In this document: positions 13,653-21,489 of the stretch, in pieces | Layout: every line of letters begins with the position of its first letter | Position numbering within the stretch: position 1 is the stretch's first letter | Translations under genes and position numbers: made by a program | The notes under the pieces: generated by a model | Told to the model about the DNA's origin: nothing | What the model saw: only the letters and a program-made list of their open reading frames with translations | Database searches by the model: none | Virus record (IMG/VR): IMGVR_UViG_3300030101_004078 | Coordinates: 6,880 to 30,481 of that record | DNA from: a virus | DNA: 23,602 nt | Reading direction: 5' to 3' (one strand)

Positions 13653-13693
13653 GAGAGGATTATTTTATAGTTTTATTCATATTTAATCCTCTC
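13653..13693 (+). repeat. 10-bp inverted repeat before the terminator
   Basis: GAGAGGATTA (13653-13662) and TAATCCTCTC (13684-13693) are perfect inverted copies with a 21-base loop, ending seven bases before the terminator stem. In RNA this would be a second hairpin in tandem with the terminator; in DNA it could be a protein-binding palindrome. Confidence 0.5.
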
Positions 13694-13699
13694 AAAACT

Positions 13700-13730
13700 A
13701 GCCCAGTTAATTCTGGGCTTTCTTTTTTTC
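13700..13730 (+). terminator. rho-independent terminator between early and late rightward genes
   Basis: AGCCCAG (13700-13706) pairs with CTGGGCT (13713-13719) over a six-base TTAATT loop, then TTCTTTTTTTC. This is the clearest terminator in the window. It isolates the three small early-type genes from the packaging genes. Confidence 0.85.
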
Positions 13731-13740
13731 AAAAAATAAT

Positions 13741-13746
13741 TATAAT
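13741..13746 (+). promoter_or_regulatory. possible late promoter -10 box
   Basis: A perfect TATAAT lies 57 bases before the small terminase ATG and just after the terminator. The position for a -35 box falls in the terminator and shows no match, so a late promoter here would need a phage activator. Otherwise 13731-13802 holds only an AT-rich untranslated leader with AAGGA before the ATG. Confidence 0.3.
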
Positions 13747-13802
13747 CAGTTACAGTTAGTTCAAACTGCTGACCACAGAAACAAAGGTTTAAGGAATTAA
13801 AT

Positions 13803-14366
13803 ATGCGAGAAGAGACTAGGAAAAGAGGACGACCAAAAAAGAACACTGGTGAAAAAACAATCGTCCAAAGACCAGTGAAAGATGGACCACCTGTTCAGCC
13901 AGAGAAATGGGATGGTCGTTTTAAATCAGTTGAGCCAATGAAGAATCAAAAGAAGGCTCGGCAATCGCCATATAAATGGAATCATCATGCAACAATTAAC
14001 TGGATTATGGGTCAAGCAGATCCTGTCGGTTTTCTTGCTGCAGTTATGACTGGCAAAGAGATGTTTCCTGTATATGCAAAAGACTCTGAAGGTTTGGCCA
14101 CAAAAGCAGGTAACATTGCAGCTGACCCAGAGTTAAGAGTCATGGCTGCGAAAACTTTATTGGGCAAATGTGTTCCTGATTTAAAAGCAGTTGAAGTGAA
14201 AGCTCAAATAGAGGAAAAGAAAATTTTAGACATAACAAGGTTATCAGATAATGATCTCAACACAATTGAAAGAGTCCTTGAACATGCTGTCATTGACGGA
14301 AGTGAGAGCAGAGAAGATGAAGAGGTCTCTGAAGGAGTTTACCAAGAACTCTTGGCAGACGATTGA
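13803..14366 (+). CDS. terminase small subunit (TerS) candidate
   Basis: A 187-residue protein directly upstream of, and overlapping, the large terminase, the usual place for TerS, which recognises phage DNA for packaging. Its N-terminus is strongly basic and includes KRGRPKK, an AT-hook-like minor-groove binding motif. The middle (NHHATINWIMGQADPVGFLAAVMTGK) looks helical, and RVMAAKTLLGKCVPDLKAVE recalls the helical end of several phage small terminases. The C-terminal 40 residues are acidic. AAGGA lies upstream of the ATG. No named family match can be claimed, so the call combines position, size and charge. It overlaps the terL start by 50 bases. Confidence 0.75.
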   Translation: MREETRKRGRPKKNTGEKTIVQRPVKDGPPVQPEKWDGRFKSVEPMKNQKKARQSPYKWNHHATINWIMGQADPVGFLAAVMTGKEMFPVYAKDSEGLATKAGNIAADPELRVMAAKTLLGKCVPDLKAVEVKAQIEEKKILDITRLSDNDLNTIERVLEHAVIDGSESREDEEVSEGVYQELLADD

Positions 14367-15756
14367 GCCAGGACGTGATTTTTATGACAACTGGCATATA
14401 GACGCAATCAGCGAACATTTGCAAGCAGTTGTTGAAGGTGATATTAAAAGATTAATAATTAATATCCCACCTCGTCATATGAAATCAATATCTGTGGCAG
14501 TGACGATGCCTGCGTGGACTTGGACCATCCAGCCTCAAAAAAGATTTTTATTTGCATCTTATGCGTCATCACTTTCCGTCAGAGATTCGGTTAAATGCCG
14601 AAGACTTATAGACAGCCAATGGTATAAGCAACACTTTGGCCAGAGCTTTGAGTTAACAACAGACCAGAATCAAAAGCAAAGATTTGAGAATAATAGGACT
14701 GGTTACAGAATCGCCACATCAGTTGATGGTGCACTTACTGGTGAAGGTGGTGACATTATTGTCATTGACGATCCGCATAATGTTAGAGAAGCAGAATCAT
14801 CTACAGTCAGAGAGGGTGTTTTGGAATGGTGGGATCAAGCTATGCAATCCCGACTCAATGATCCGAAGACTGGTGCTTTCATTATTATTATGCAAAGAGT
14901 GCATGAAACTGATTTAACTGGACATATATTAAGGAATGAATACAATGATTGGGATCATCTATGCCTACCTGCTCGATATGAAGTCGGACATCCAACACAC
15001 ACAAAATCAACACTCAACTTCACAGACCCAAGAACCAAAGATGGAGAACTCCTCTGGCCAGACAGGGTTGATGAAAAGACTTTATCAAAACTTGAGAACT
15101 CGTTGGGCACATATGCGTCGGCAGGTCAACTGCAGCAAAGACCGATGCCTAAAGGTGGAGCGATATTGCGTGCTGAGTGGTGGGTGCCATGGGAACACGA
15201 CAACCTCCCAGACATAGAATATATTATACAATCTTGGGATACTGCCTTTTCAACAAAAGAGAAATCATCATATTCAGCCAGAACAACTTGGGGTGTGTTC
15301 CGCAAGAATGGCCAGATGAATGCTATTGTTCTTGACATGTGGTATGACAGAGTAACCTATCCCGAACTCAGAAAGATCGCACAAGAGGCATATGAAGACT
15401 ATGAACCAGACGCAGTTATGATAGAAAAGAAGGCATCTGGTCAAAGTTTATTGCAAGATTTACGCATGGCAGGAATCCCTGTAATCCCTTATTCTCCTGA
15501 CAGAGACAAGGAAGCACGTGCCCATGCAGCATCAGCTTTGCTCGAAGATGGAAGAATTTACTTTCCTTTTGACAAAAAATGGAGTAAAAATTTAATAGAC
15601 ATTTGTGCAGCATTTCCAGCAGGGGAGAATGACGACATAGTTGATACTTGCACTCAGGCATGGTTAAGGTTGCGAAAAGGTTGGTTTGTTACTCATTCTG
15701 AGGACTATGAAGAAGAGGATGAACCTAAAAGGAAAAAGGTGAGCATTTATGGCTAG
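14317..15756 (+). CDS. terL: terminase large subunit (TerL), ATPase and nuclease
   Basis: A 479-residue packaging motor. The ATPase has a deviant Walker A, NIPPRHMKS (about 49-57), as in many terminases, and Walker B IIVIDDPH (147-154). The headful-type nuclease (RNase H-like) residues appear in IIQSWDTAF (D308), AVMIEKKASG (E370) and GENDDIVDT (D439/D440). A start at 14317 gives MKRSLKEFTKNSWQ, which begins where homologues usually begin; in-frame ATGs at 14251 and 14284 lie deeper in terS and add residues with no family resemblance. It overlaps terS by 50 bases and the portal start by eight. The set of portal plus TerL defines the packaging module. Confidence 0.95.
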   Translation: MKRSLKEFTKNSWQTIEPGRDFYDNWHIDAISEHLQAVVEGDIKRLIINIPPRHMKSISVAVTMPAWTWTIQPQKRFLFASYASSLSVRDSVKCRRLIDSQWYKQHFGQSFELTTDQNQKQRFENNRTGYRIATSVDGALTGEGGDIIVIDDPHNVREAESSTVREGVLEWWDQAMQSRLNDPKTGAFIIIMQRVHETDLTGHILRNEYNDWDHLCLPARYEVGHPTHTKSTLNFTDPRTKDGELLWPDRVDEKTLSKLENSLGTYASAGQLQQRPMPKGGAILRAEWWVPWEHDNLPDIEYIIQSWDTAFSTKEKSSYSARTTWGVFRKNGQMNAIVLDMWYDRVTYPELRKIAQEAYEDYEPDAVMIEKKASGQSLLQDLRMAGIPVIPYSPDRDKEARAHAASALLEDGRIYFPFDKKWSKNLIDICAAFPAGENDDIVDTCTQAWLRLRKGWFVTHSEDYEEEDEPKRKKVSIYG

Positions 15757-18196
15757 AGAACCAATTAAGATCCAACCTGATCAGATTCCATTTGCAGAGG
15801 GTGCACCTGCAGACGACTTACAAACAGAGAGTTTTGGCGAAGATGAGGTTCTTATTGGCGACCCACTGCTTGACAATATCCAAGAACAGCCAACAGAGTT
15901 TGATGCCAACCTAGCAGAAACAATAGATCAAAAAGAACTTGACAGAAAAGCTGAGACATTAGTCTCGTATTATGACAATGATAAGAATGCAAGGTCAGAG
16001 TGGGAAGAAAGATACAAGCAAGGTTTAAAGACTCTTGACCCAGATGGTGGTTTAGAGGAATCAGAAGAAGAGCGAGCAACCAGAGGTTTGAGCACAGTTG
16101 TTCATCCTATGATCGCAGAAGCAGCAACACAATTTAATGCAAGAGCCATCGCAGAGTTATATCCTGCAGGTGGTCCAGTCAAAACAGTCATTATCGGCGA
16201 ACCAAATGAAGAGACTGAAGAACAGGCTCGTCGTGTGAAAGATTTTATGAATTATCAGATCACTCAGCAGATGCCTGAGTATTTCCCTGACCTCGATCAA
16301 ATGTTATTCCAACTGCCACTTGTGGGTCAAACTTTTAAAAAGGTTTGGTGGGATGCAAATATGGATCGTCAATGTGCTAAGTTCGTCAAGGCTGAAGACT
16401 TTGTTGTTGCGCCAGAAAGCACAGATCTTTATACATCACCAAGATACACACAAGTTATAAGAATCCCAAAAAATGATTACAACCGATATGTTGAGGCAGG
16501 TTGGTATCTGCCAGTTAAGTATGATGGCGATGGTATTGACCCATCAGGCGATTTATCAACAGACATTGAAGGTGTTGACCAATATGGCGACGATGGGCAA
16601 GATGAAGTCTTAACTCTTTTAGAGATGCATGTTTATGAAGCATTTGAAGGCATCGATGGTGTTGAGGACGAAGACTCTGAAAATTTAGTTATGTTGCCTT
16701 ATGTCATAACAATCGACTATGATTCTCAAAAAATTGTTTCAGTTCGCAGGAACTGGGATGAAGGTGATGGATCTCACAAACGCAGAGATTGGTTTGTAAG
16801 TTATAAGTTCCTTCCTGGAGTTGGCTTTTATGGTTTTGGTCTTTACCATATGATTGGTGGACTCGGCAAAGCTGCAACAGGTGCACTTAGAGCATTGCTT
16901 GATTCAGCTGCATTTGCAAATATGCAAGGTGGCTTTAAATTAAAAGGCAGAGTGAGTGGTGGCGACATTGATGTCAATCCTGGAGAGTTTGTTGACCTTG
17001 ATGCGACGACTGATGATGTTAACAAAGCAATCATGCCATTGCCTTTCAAAGAACCATCAGGCACACTTTTTAATCTTCTTGGTTTAATCGTACAATCTGG
17101 TCAGAGGTTCGCAGCGACAGCTGACTTGAATGTTGGGGACGTTAATCCTAATGCCCCAGTTGGATCTACTGTTGCTCTTATTGAGCAAGGTTCAAAGTCG
17201 TTCTCGGCGATCCACAAGAGACTGCACTATTCTCAAGGACAAGAGTTCAAGTTGCTAGCTAAACTCAACGCATTATATCTTCCTGAGTCTTTTGAGTTTG
17301 CAGTCTCTGGGTCGTCTCAAACTGTGTATGCTTTAGATTTTAACGATCGGATTGATATCCTCCCTGTATCTGACCCGAATATCTTTAGCACTGCACAGCG
17401 GATCGCTCAAGCCCAAGCTATTTTAGAAATGGCGAGAGCTGCACCCCAGCTGCATGATTTATACGAAGCATACAAAAGGATGTATGAAGCGATCCGCATC
17501 CCTAATATTGAAGAGGTTTTAAAAGAGCCACTTGAGGCATCAAGGATTGACCCAATAGACGAGAACATGTCTGTTATGTATGGCAAGCCAATCAAAGCCT
17601 TTCCTGAGCAAGATCATGATGCTCACATCTCAGTTCATTTACAGTTTTTACAAGACCCATCGCTGGGTGGCAATCCTGGAGCAAAAGGTTTACAACCAGT
17701 GTTGATTGCTCACGTTGCTGAGCACATAGCCTTATTATATCGTCAACGTATGGAGGCAGGCATCGGGATGCCACTGCCAACACTGCCAAATATCCGTGAT
17801 CCTAAATTTAAGTTTGACGACATTGACCCACAAATGGATATGATGATAAGTCAGAGAGCTGCACAAGTTGTTCAACAAGCTCCTCAAATGGCACCAATCA
17901 GATCTCTTGAAGCATTGCAAAAAGGTAAACAGAATCCATTGCAATATGCACAACAACTTGCTCAACTTGAAGCACAATCACTGCAACAAAGAACTCAATC
18001 AGAGATCGCAGCAGACCAAGCCAAAGCACAATCCGATATTGCTATTGACCAAGCCAAAGCACAACAGAATCTTGATATACAGCAAATGAAAGTGCAAGCA
18101 GAACTTGAAGCAAAGGTTAAAAAACTTGAGGCAGAGTTACAACTCGAAAGGGAAAAGAATATTTTAAAAATGCAGATGGAGAATAGAGATGGCTGA
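15749..18196 (+). CDS. portal (head-tail connector) protein, large podovirus type
   Basis: An 815-residue protein immediately after TerL, so the portal: a dodecameric ring at the capsid vertex through which DNA is pumped. The size is above the P22 portal (725) and similar to the large portals of HMO-2011-like marine podoviruses, as I recall them. It starts acidic, then DRKAETLVSYYDNDKNARSE and VVHPMIAEAATQFNARAIAE around 70-135, typical of this portal group. The C-terminal 110 residues are a long coiled coil rich in Gln/Ala/Lys with 11-residue periodicity, likely forming a barrel-like helical extension into the capsid, as in P22. AAGGTGAG precedes the ATG. Its end overlaps the next gene by eight bases. 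Confidence 0.9.
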   Translation: MAREPIKIQPDQIPFAEGAPADDLQTESFGEDEVLIGDPLLDNIQEQPTEFDANLAETIDQKELDRKAETLVSYYDNDKNARSEWEERYKQGLKTLDPDGGLEESEEERATRGLSTVVHPMIAEAATQFNARAIAELYPAGGPVKTVIIGEPNEETEEQARRVKDFMNYQITQQMPEYFPDLDQMLFQLPLVGQTFKKVWWDANMDRQCAKFVKAEDFVVAPESTDLYTSPRYTQVIRIPKNDYNRYVEAGWYLPVKYDGDGIDPSGDLSTDIEGVDQYGDDGQDEVLTLLEMHVYEAFEGIDGVEDEDSENLVMLPYVITIDYDSQKIVSVRRNWDEGDGSHKRRDWFVSYKFLPGVGFYGFGLYHMIGGLGKAATGALRALLDSAAFANMQGGFKLKGRVSGGDIDVNPGEFVDLDATTDDVNKAIMPLPFKEPSGTLFNLLGLIVQSGQRFAATADLNVGDVNPNAPVGSTVALIEQGSKSFSAIHKRLHYSQGQEFKLLAKLNALYLPESFEFAVSGSSQTVYALDFNDRIDILPVSDPNIFSTAQRIAQAQAILEMARAAPQLHDLYEAYKRMYEAIRIPNIEEVLKEPLEASRIDPIDENMSVMYGKPIKAFPEQDHDAHISVHLQFLQDPSLGGNPGAKGLQPVLIAHVAEHIALLYRQRMEAGIGMPLPTLPNIRDPKFKFDDIDPQMDMMISQRAAQVVQQAPQMAPIRSLEALQKGKQNPLQYAQQLAQLEAQSLQQRTQSEIAADQAKAQSDIAIDQAKAQQNLDIQQMKVQAELEAKVKKLEAELQLEREKNILKMQMENRDG
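18014..18064 (+). repeat. direct repeat with 33-base period in the portal C-terminus
   Basis: An 18-base sequence, GACCAAGCCAAAGCACAA, occurs at 18014-18031 and again at 18047-18064, 33 bases apart. The proteins read DQAKAQSDIAI and DQAKAQQNLDI, followed by the related QQMKVQAELEA and KVKKLEAELQL. The 11-residue spacing fits a hendecad coiled coil (three turns per 11 residues), so the repeat probably arose by tandem duplication within a long helix. Confidence 0.8.
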
Positions 18197-18620
18197 AACA
18201 GTTGATGAGGCAGCAAGACGAGTTGCTATGATGACGAATGTAGTTCCCATGGCACCAGTCAATCCTGGAGCATTCAGTGGAGTTCCTCAAGGAGGTGCCA
18301 TATCAAATCAAGAAGCAGCAATGATGGCAGCACAAAGAGGAATGCAAAATACTGCACCAATGCCAAATGTCCCAATGCCAGAAGCAGATATGCCAACACC
18401 AGTCATTGACCCAACTAACCAGAACAGCATGATGGCATACCTTCAACAAAAGGTTAAAGAGATAAGAGAAAGAACAGGTGGCAATCCTCAGAACATGGGT
18501 TCACTTGAAGCAATAAGAAATGCAATGCAACCTCAGATGAGACCAACAGGCTCTGGGGCAACTTCTGAGGCAGAGATGCGAGCAATGCAAAATGCAATGC
18601 AACAACAAGGGATGAAGTAA
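18189..18620 (+). CDS. hypothetical Met/Gln/Pro-rich virion-region protein (143 aa)
   Basis: A 143-residue protein with many Met, Gln, Ala and Pro residues and few aromatics (for example NVPMPEADMPTPVIDPTNQN), mostly disordered, with a helical segment YLQQKVKEIRERTGG near 78-92. It lies between the portal and the large 580-residue protein and overlaps both neighbours (eight bases with the portal; TAATG with the next gene). A scaffolding or head-completion role would fit the position, but low complexity prevents any family call. Confidence 0.7.
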   Translation: MAETVDEAARRVAMMTNVVPMAPVNPGAFSGVPQGGAISNQEAAMMAAQRGMQNTAPMPNVPMPEADMPTPVIDPTNQNSMMAYLQQKVKEIRERTGGNPQNMGSLEAIRNAMQPQMRPTGSGATSEAEMRAMQNAMQQQGMK

Positions 18621-20362
18621 TGGCTTATGTCCCAACAGAAAATTTATTAAGCCTTTTAGATGAAACAAGCAAACCAAATGTCGGTGGTGTTTTAGGTTTT
18701 GGTTCTGGTGATGAGGCTGCATACAAAGCAAGTCTTTCTGGCCAGAGAGCACCTATATACGGCAAAGGTGGTTTTCAAGGTTTTGGTGCACTTGAGCCAT
18801 ATGGTCAAATATTCCAACTTGCTGATGCTAGTGAAGTTATAGATGACGGAACAATGACAGATGCAACTGATACAGGCAGTGTCGTTGGTGGTGGTTCTGA
18901 TAATACAAATAATGTAGTAACAACTGGTGGTGAAAAAGTCACAGGCACAGGCACAGGAATAAATTTAAGTGACATCCCAATCATAGGCGATTTGTTTGAT
19001 GGGCAATCAGGAGATGAAGGTGGTGGTGGTGCAAAAGGTCAGTTAAGTAGTCAGTTGCCATTTGATTTTGGCGATGTTAATATTCCTGGGATCGGTGGTG
19101 TAAATATAACAGATGCTGGAACTAACCTTGCACTTGATCAGATTGTTGGCACAGCTATTGATCCTCTGTTTGGTGGATTAGGTATTGTTTCTGCTCTCGT
19201 TAATCCTACATTTGAAGATACTTCTTGGGGGACACCATTTAATACTGGTGGTGGAGGTCTGATTGGTGTATTGGGTCAGTTGAGCCTTAATGATTTAGAA
19301 AATGCTTATGCTGAGACAGAAAAAGGAACAGAGGGTTATGAGTTTTTTGCTCCAGGAACAATTGAAGGTGTTGACACTCCACTGGCAATCAAGCCAGGAA
19401 TATTTGGTTTTGGTGAAGTTGTATCAGGTGCGACAAACTTACTTGATCAAGAAAAGTATGACACAAACCAAGATGGGATAATTCAAGCCAGCGAACTGAG
19501 AGCAGGAGCAGGCATGGATGCGCCAGCTATTGATACAGTTGCTGAGGAAAGTTTCGGCTCTGATTTAATGAGATCTCTTCTCGACCAGAATTATAATCCT
19601 GAGGGAACTGTAATAAGTAGAGCATTGGATAATTTTAGCTTGGTGTCACCAGCTGAAGGATCAACATTAGATAATAATACAACATCAACTTTTACAACAA
19701 CTGGCACAACCTTTGCAGACGATGCTGCAGCATCAACCAGCAACGTAGTTGAAACAACTGCTGATGATAGCTTTTCATTCTCTGATTTGGGAACAAGTAT
19801 CTCAGACGCAGGATCAAGTTTTGTAGATGACTTTACTTCAACTGTATCTGATACTGCCTCATCAGTCAGCTCAGCAGTCAGCGATACTTTCACTGGTGGT
19901 GGTTCTGATGGGGTTGGTAATTTTGGAGCTGTCGGAGACTTCTTTGGAGGCATTGGTGATGCTCTCGGGATAACTGATTATTCAGGTAGCTCAAGTGATG
20001 ATTCTGCATCAAGTGGTAGTTCAAATGACGATAATGATTCAGGTGGTGGATCTTCTGGAGGTGGTGGTTGCTTTTTGACGACTGCGATAGTCGAGCAAAG
20101 AGGTGAGGCAGACGATGGTCCAACTCTTACAAAGTTAAGAAACTTTAGAGATACATACATGGCGAACATACCAGAAATTGTTGAAGAATATTATATTGTC
20201 GCTCCTAAGATAGTGGCATCAATACCCAAAGACCACAGTGATTGGAACTGGGTCGGTGAGCAGATTGACATATCAGTCAGTCACATTGATAAAGGAGATC
20301 TTGATTCTGCTTTTAAAACTTACAAAGGTATGGTCGAGAGGTTAAAGCATGAGTGGTTGTAA
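18620..20362 (+). CDS. 580-aa putative structural protein with EF-hand and CFI-box-like C-terminus
   Basis: The protein is Gly/Ser/Thr/Asp-rich and probably virion-associated. Around 281-292, DTNQDGIIQASE is a textbook EF-hand calcium loop (D1, N3, D5, G6, I8, E12). Residues 360-480 are a low-complexity Ser/Thr/Asp stretch ending in a Gly-rich linker. At C484 begins CFLTTAIVE, followed by LTKLRNFRDTYM, VEEYYIVAPKIV and a helical HIDKGDLDSAFKTYKGM end, the layout of the CFI-box C-terminal domain (CFIATAAYG-type) that follows such linkers in many bacterial surface proteins and some phage proteins. Its role is not known. No enzymatic motif seen. The ATG overlaps the upstream stop as TAATG, without a clear Shine-Dalgarno. 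Confidence 0.8.
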   Translation: MAYVPTENLLSLLDETSKPNVGGVLGFGSGDEAAYKASLSGQRAPIYGKGGFQGFGALEPYGQIFQLADASEVIDDGTMTDATDTGSVVGGGSDNTNNVVTTGGEKVTGTGTGINLSDIPIIGDLFDGQSGDEGGGGAKGQLSSQLPFDFGDVNIPGIGGVNITDAGTNLALDQIVGTAIDPLFGGLGIVSALVNPTFEDTSWGTPFNTGGGGLIGVLGQLSLNDLENAYAETEKGTEGYEFFAPGTIEGVDTPLAIKPGIFGFGEVVSGATNLLDQEKYDTNQDGIIQASELRAGAGMDAPAIDTVAEESFGSDLMRSLLDQNYNPEGTVISRALDNFSLVSPAEGSTLDNNTTSTFTTTGTTFADDAAASTSNVVETTADDSFSFSDLGTSISDAGSSFVDDFTSTVSDTASSVSSAVSDTFTGGGSDGVGNFGAVGDFFGGIGDALGITDYSGSSSDDSASSGSSNDDNDSGGGSSGGGGCFLTTAIVEQRGEADDGPTLTKLRNFRDTYMANIPEIVEEYYIVAPKIVASIPKDHSDWNWVGEQIDISVSHIDKGDLDSAFKTYKGMVERLKHEWL

Positions 20363-20562
20363 TGGAACTTGTTTTTGCTCTTACAGTTTACGTTGGCACA
20401 GCAGTCAAGCCACCAACAATACATTTTTATGATATTAACAGGTGCAGATACTTTGCGAGCAGGATTATGAGGCAACCACCAGAGCCAGGAGAAGAAAGAA
20501 AAAAGATCACAGCGATCTGCAAAATGCAGAAAGTTAAAAAGGGAACACAAATTTATAACTAA
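20362..20562 (+). CDS. small hypothetical protein (66 aa)
   Basis: A 66-residue protein starting MELVFALTVYVGTAVKPPTI, with a hydrophobic N-terminal stretch (residues 2-15) that is too short for a confident transmembrane helix but could be a signal or membrane-touching segment. Then HFYDINRCRYFASRIMR and a basic KKITAICKMQKVKKG end. The start shares the stop of the previous gene as TAATG. Unknown role. Confidence 0.65.
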   Translation: MELVFALTVYVGTAVKPPTIHFYDINRCRYFASRIMRQPPEPGEERKKITAICKMQKVKKGTQIYN

Positions 20563-20573
20563 AGGAGAGTGCT

Positions 20574-20852
20574 ATGGCAGAAATAAATGTAGATAATATG
20601 GATCACAACGCAGAGTTGTTTATGGAGAAGATGGGCTTTGCTCATGACTCTGAAGGTCTTGAGATGACTGATGAACAACTTGTAAACTTTTTGTTGCTAT
20701 GTCATCAAATGGAATATGGCGTTGGGGCTGAGTCTGAAGAAGAAAGTGAAGAGGGTGATGTCAAAGTTAAGGTCATGAAAGTCCACAGTGGTGGGGATAT
20801 GTCTGAGATGATGGATGAGATCCTTGGTCATGGTCAACTGAAGGTAATGTAA
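20574..20852 (+). CDS. acidic hypothetical protein (92 aa)
   Basis: A 92-residue protein with the best ribosome site in the late cluster (AAAGGAGAG upstream of the ATG). It carries an acidic stretch, AESEEESEEGDVKVKVMK, and a Met-rich C-terminal helix (DMSEMMDEILG). It may balance the very basic neighbours. No family recognised. Confidence 0.7.
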   Translation: MAEINVDNMDHNAELFMEKMGFAHDSEGLEMTDEQLVNFLLLCHQMEYGVGAESEEESEEGDVKVKVMKVHSGGDMSEMMDEILGHGQLKVM

Positions 20853-20989
20853 TGCCTTTTAAAAAGTATTCAGCAAAGCAAAAGAAACTCGCAGCAGTGG
20901 CACCACCTCGTAAAAAAATAACAGGTGCTGATTTAAAAAAGTTAGCAAAAAAGAAGAAGGGAAAAAAGAATGCCAAAAAAAGGAGTTGA
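20852..20989 (+). CDS. very basic small protein (45 aa)
   Basis: A 45-residue ORF starting MPFKKYSAKQKKLAAVAPPR; nearly half of its residues are Lys or Arg, with a run of lysines at the end. Start overlaps the previous stop as TAATG. Likely to bind nucleic acid, or to be an unstructured partner of the acidic protein upstream. The end overlaps the next small gene by 20 bases. Confidence 0.6.
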   Translation: MPFKKYSAKQKKLAAVAPPRKKITGADLKKLAKKKKGKKNAKKRS

Positions 20990-21131
20990 TGCACCAAAAG
21001 GTTTTCATTGGATGAAAGCTGGTAGCGGATTTAAATTAATGAAAGGTGATTACAAACCACACAAAGGTGCAGTAAAAAAAGCTACATTTGAAATACAAAA
21101 AGTACATACACCATCACAGAAGAAAAAGTAA
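20970..21131 (+). CDS. very basic small protein (53 aa)
   Basis: A 53-residue ORF starting MPKKGVDAPKGFHWMKAGSG. It contains the pattern GFHWMKAGSGFKLMKGDYKPH, which looks like a short conserved motif rather than random lysine-rich sequence. GGGAAAA precedes the ATG, and the stop overlaps the next start as TAATG. Role unknown; perhaps a virion or DNA-compaction component. Confidence 0.65.
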   Translation: MPKKGVDAPKGFHWMKAGSGFKLMKGDYKPHKGAVKKATFEIQKVHTPSQKKK

Positions 21132-21388
21132 TGGCAACTTACAAAGGTCGCAAAGTTACATTAAATAAACCTAGACGCATAGGCAAAGGTGAACCCAGTT
21201 ATGGGAAAAAGAAGTCTGTTGTTTACGTTCAAGATGGCGAGAAAGTTAAAAGAGTAACATTCGGCGACCCAAACATGCGCATTAAAAAGAATCAAAAAGG
21301 TCGCAGGAGCAACTTTCGCTCAAGACATAATTGTGATACTCCTGGACCAAAAACAAAGGCAAGATATTGGTCTTGTAAGGCTTGGTGA
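21131..21388 (+). CDS. conserved small phage protein (85 aa), DUF5872-like ending
   Basis: An 85-residue, very basic protein. The C-terminal half is striking: FGDPNMRIKKNQKGRRSNFR and RSRHNCDTPGPKTKARYWSCK, ending in W. This RxRHNC...GPKxKARYWSCxxW pattern is one I recall as repeatedly conserved in unrelated tailed phages (DUF5872-type), suggesting a metal- or nucleic-acid-binding element. Its role is unknown. Two cysteines and one histidine are fixed in the pattern. Both neighbours are coupled to it by TAATG and TGATG overlaps. Confidence 0.75.
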   Translation: MATYKGRKVTLNKPRRIGKGEPSYGKKKSVVYVQDGEKVKRVTFGDPNMRIKKNQKGRRSNFRSRHNCDTPGPKTKARYWSCKAW

Positions 21389-21489
21389 TGAAAAACAAAT
21401 GGATATGGATTGGATTGGGATTGGCAATACTTTTTGTTGTCATGATTTATGGAGTTAACAAAGCTATGTGTACACCACCTTGCGTTTAA
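21388..21489 (+). CDS. 33-residue single-pass membrane peptide
   Basis: A short ORF: MKNKWIWIGLGLAILFVVMI followed by YGVNKAMCTPPCV. Residues 5-21 form one transmembrane helix, and two cysteines sit in the short tail. Start overlaps the previous stop as TGATG, and it directly precedes the holin candidate, so a lysis role (for example a small holin partner) is possible. Confidence 0.55.
   Translation: MKNKWIWIGLGLAILFVVMIYGVNKAMCTPPCV

Noticed and set aside
14251-14316. Longer N-terminus for the large terminase.
   Set aside because: The extra residues lie in the small terminase gene and look unlike TerL; 14317 begins at the normal family position.
18014-18064. CRISPR-like repeat.
   Set aside because: Only two copies, within a coding frame, and the period equals 11 codons of a coiled coil.
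18620-20362. Major capsid or tail fibre assignment for the 580-residue protein.
   Set aside because: No capsid-fold or fibre pattern is visible; glycine- and serine-rich composition alone is not evidence.
20940-20990. Programmed frameshift joining the two basic small ORFs at A-rich runs.
   Set aside because: Each ORF has its own ATG and the overlap is a normal 20-base one; no pseudoknot or stimulatory structure was seen.
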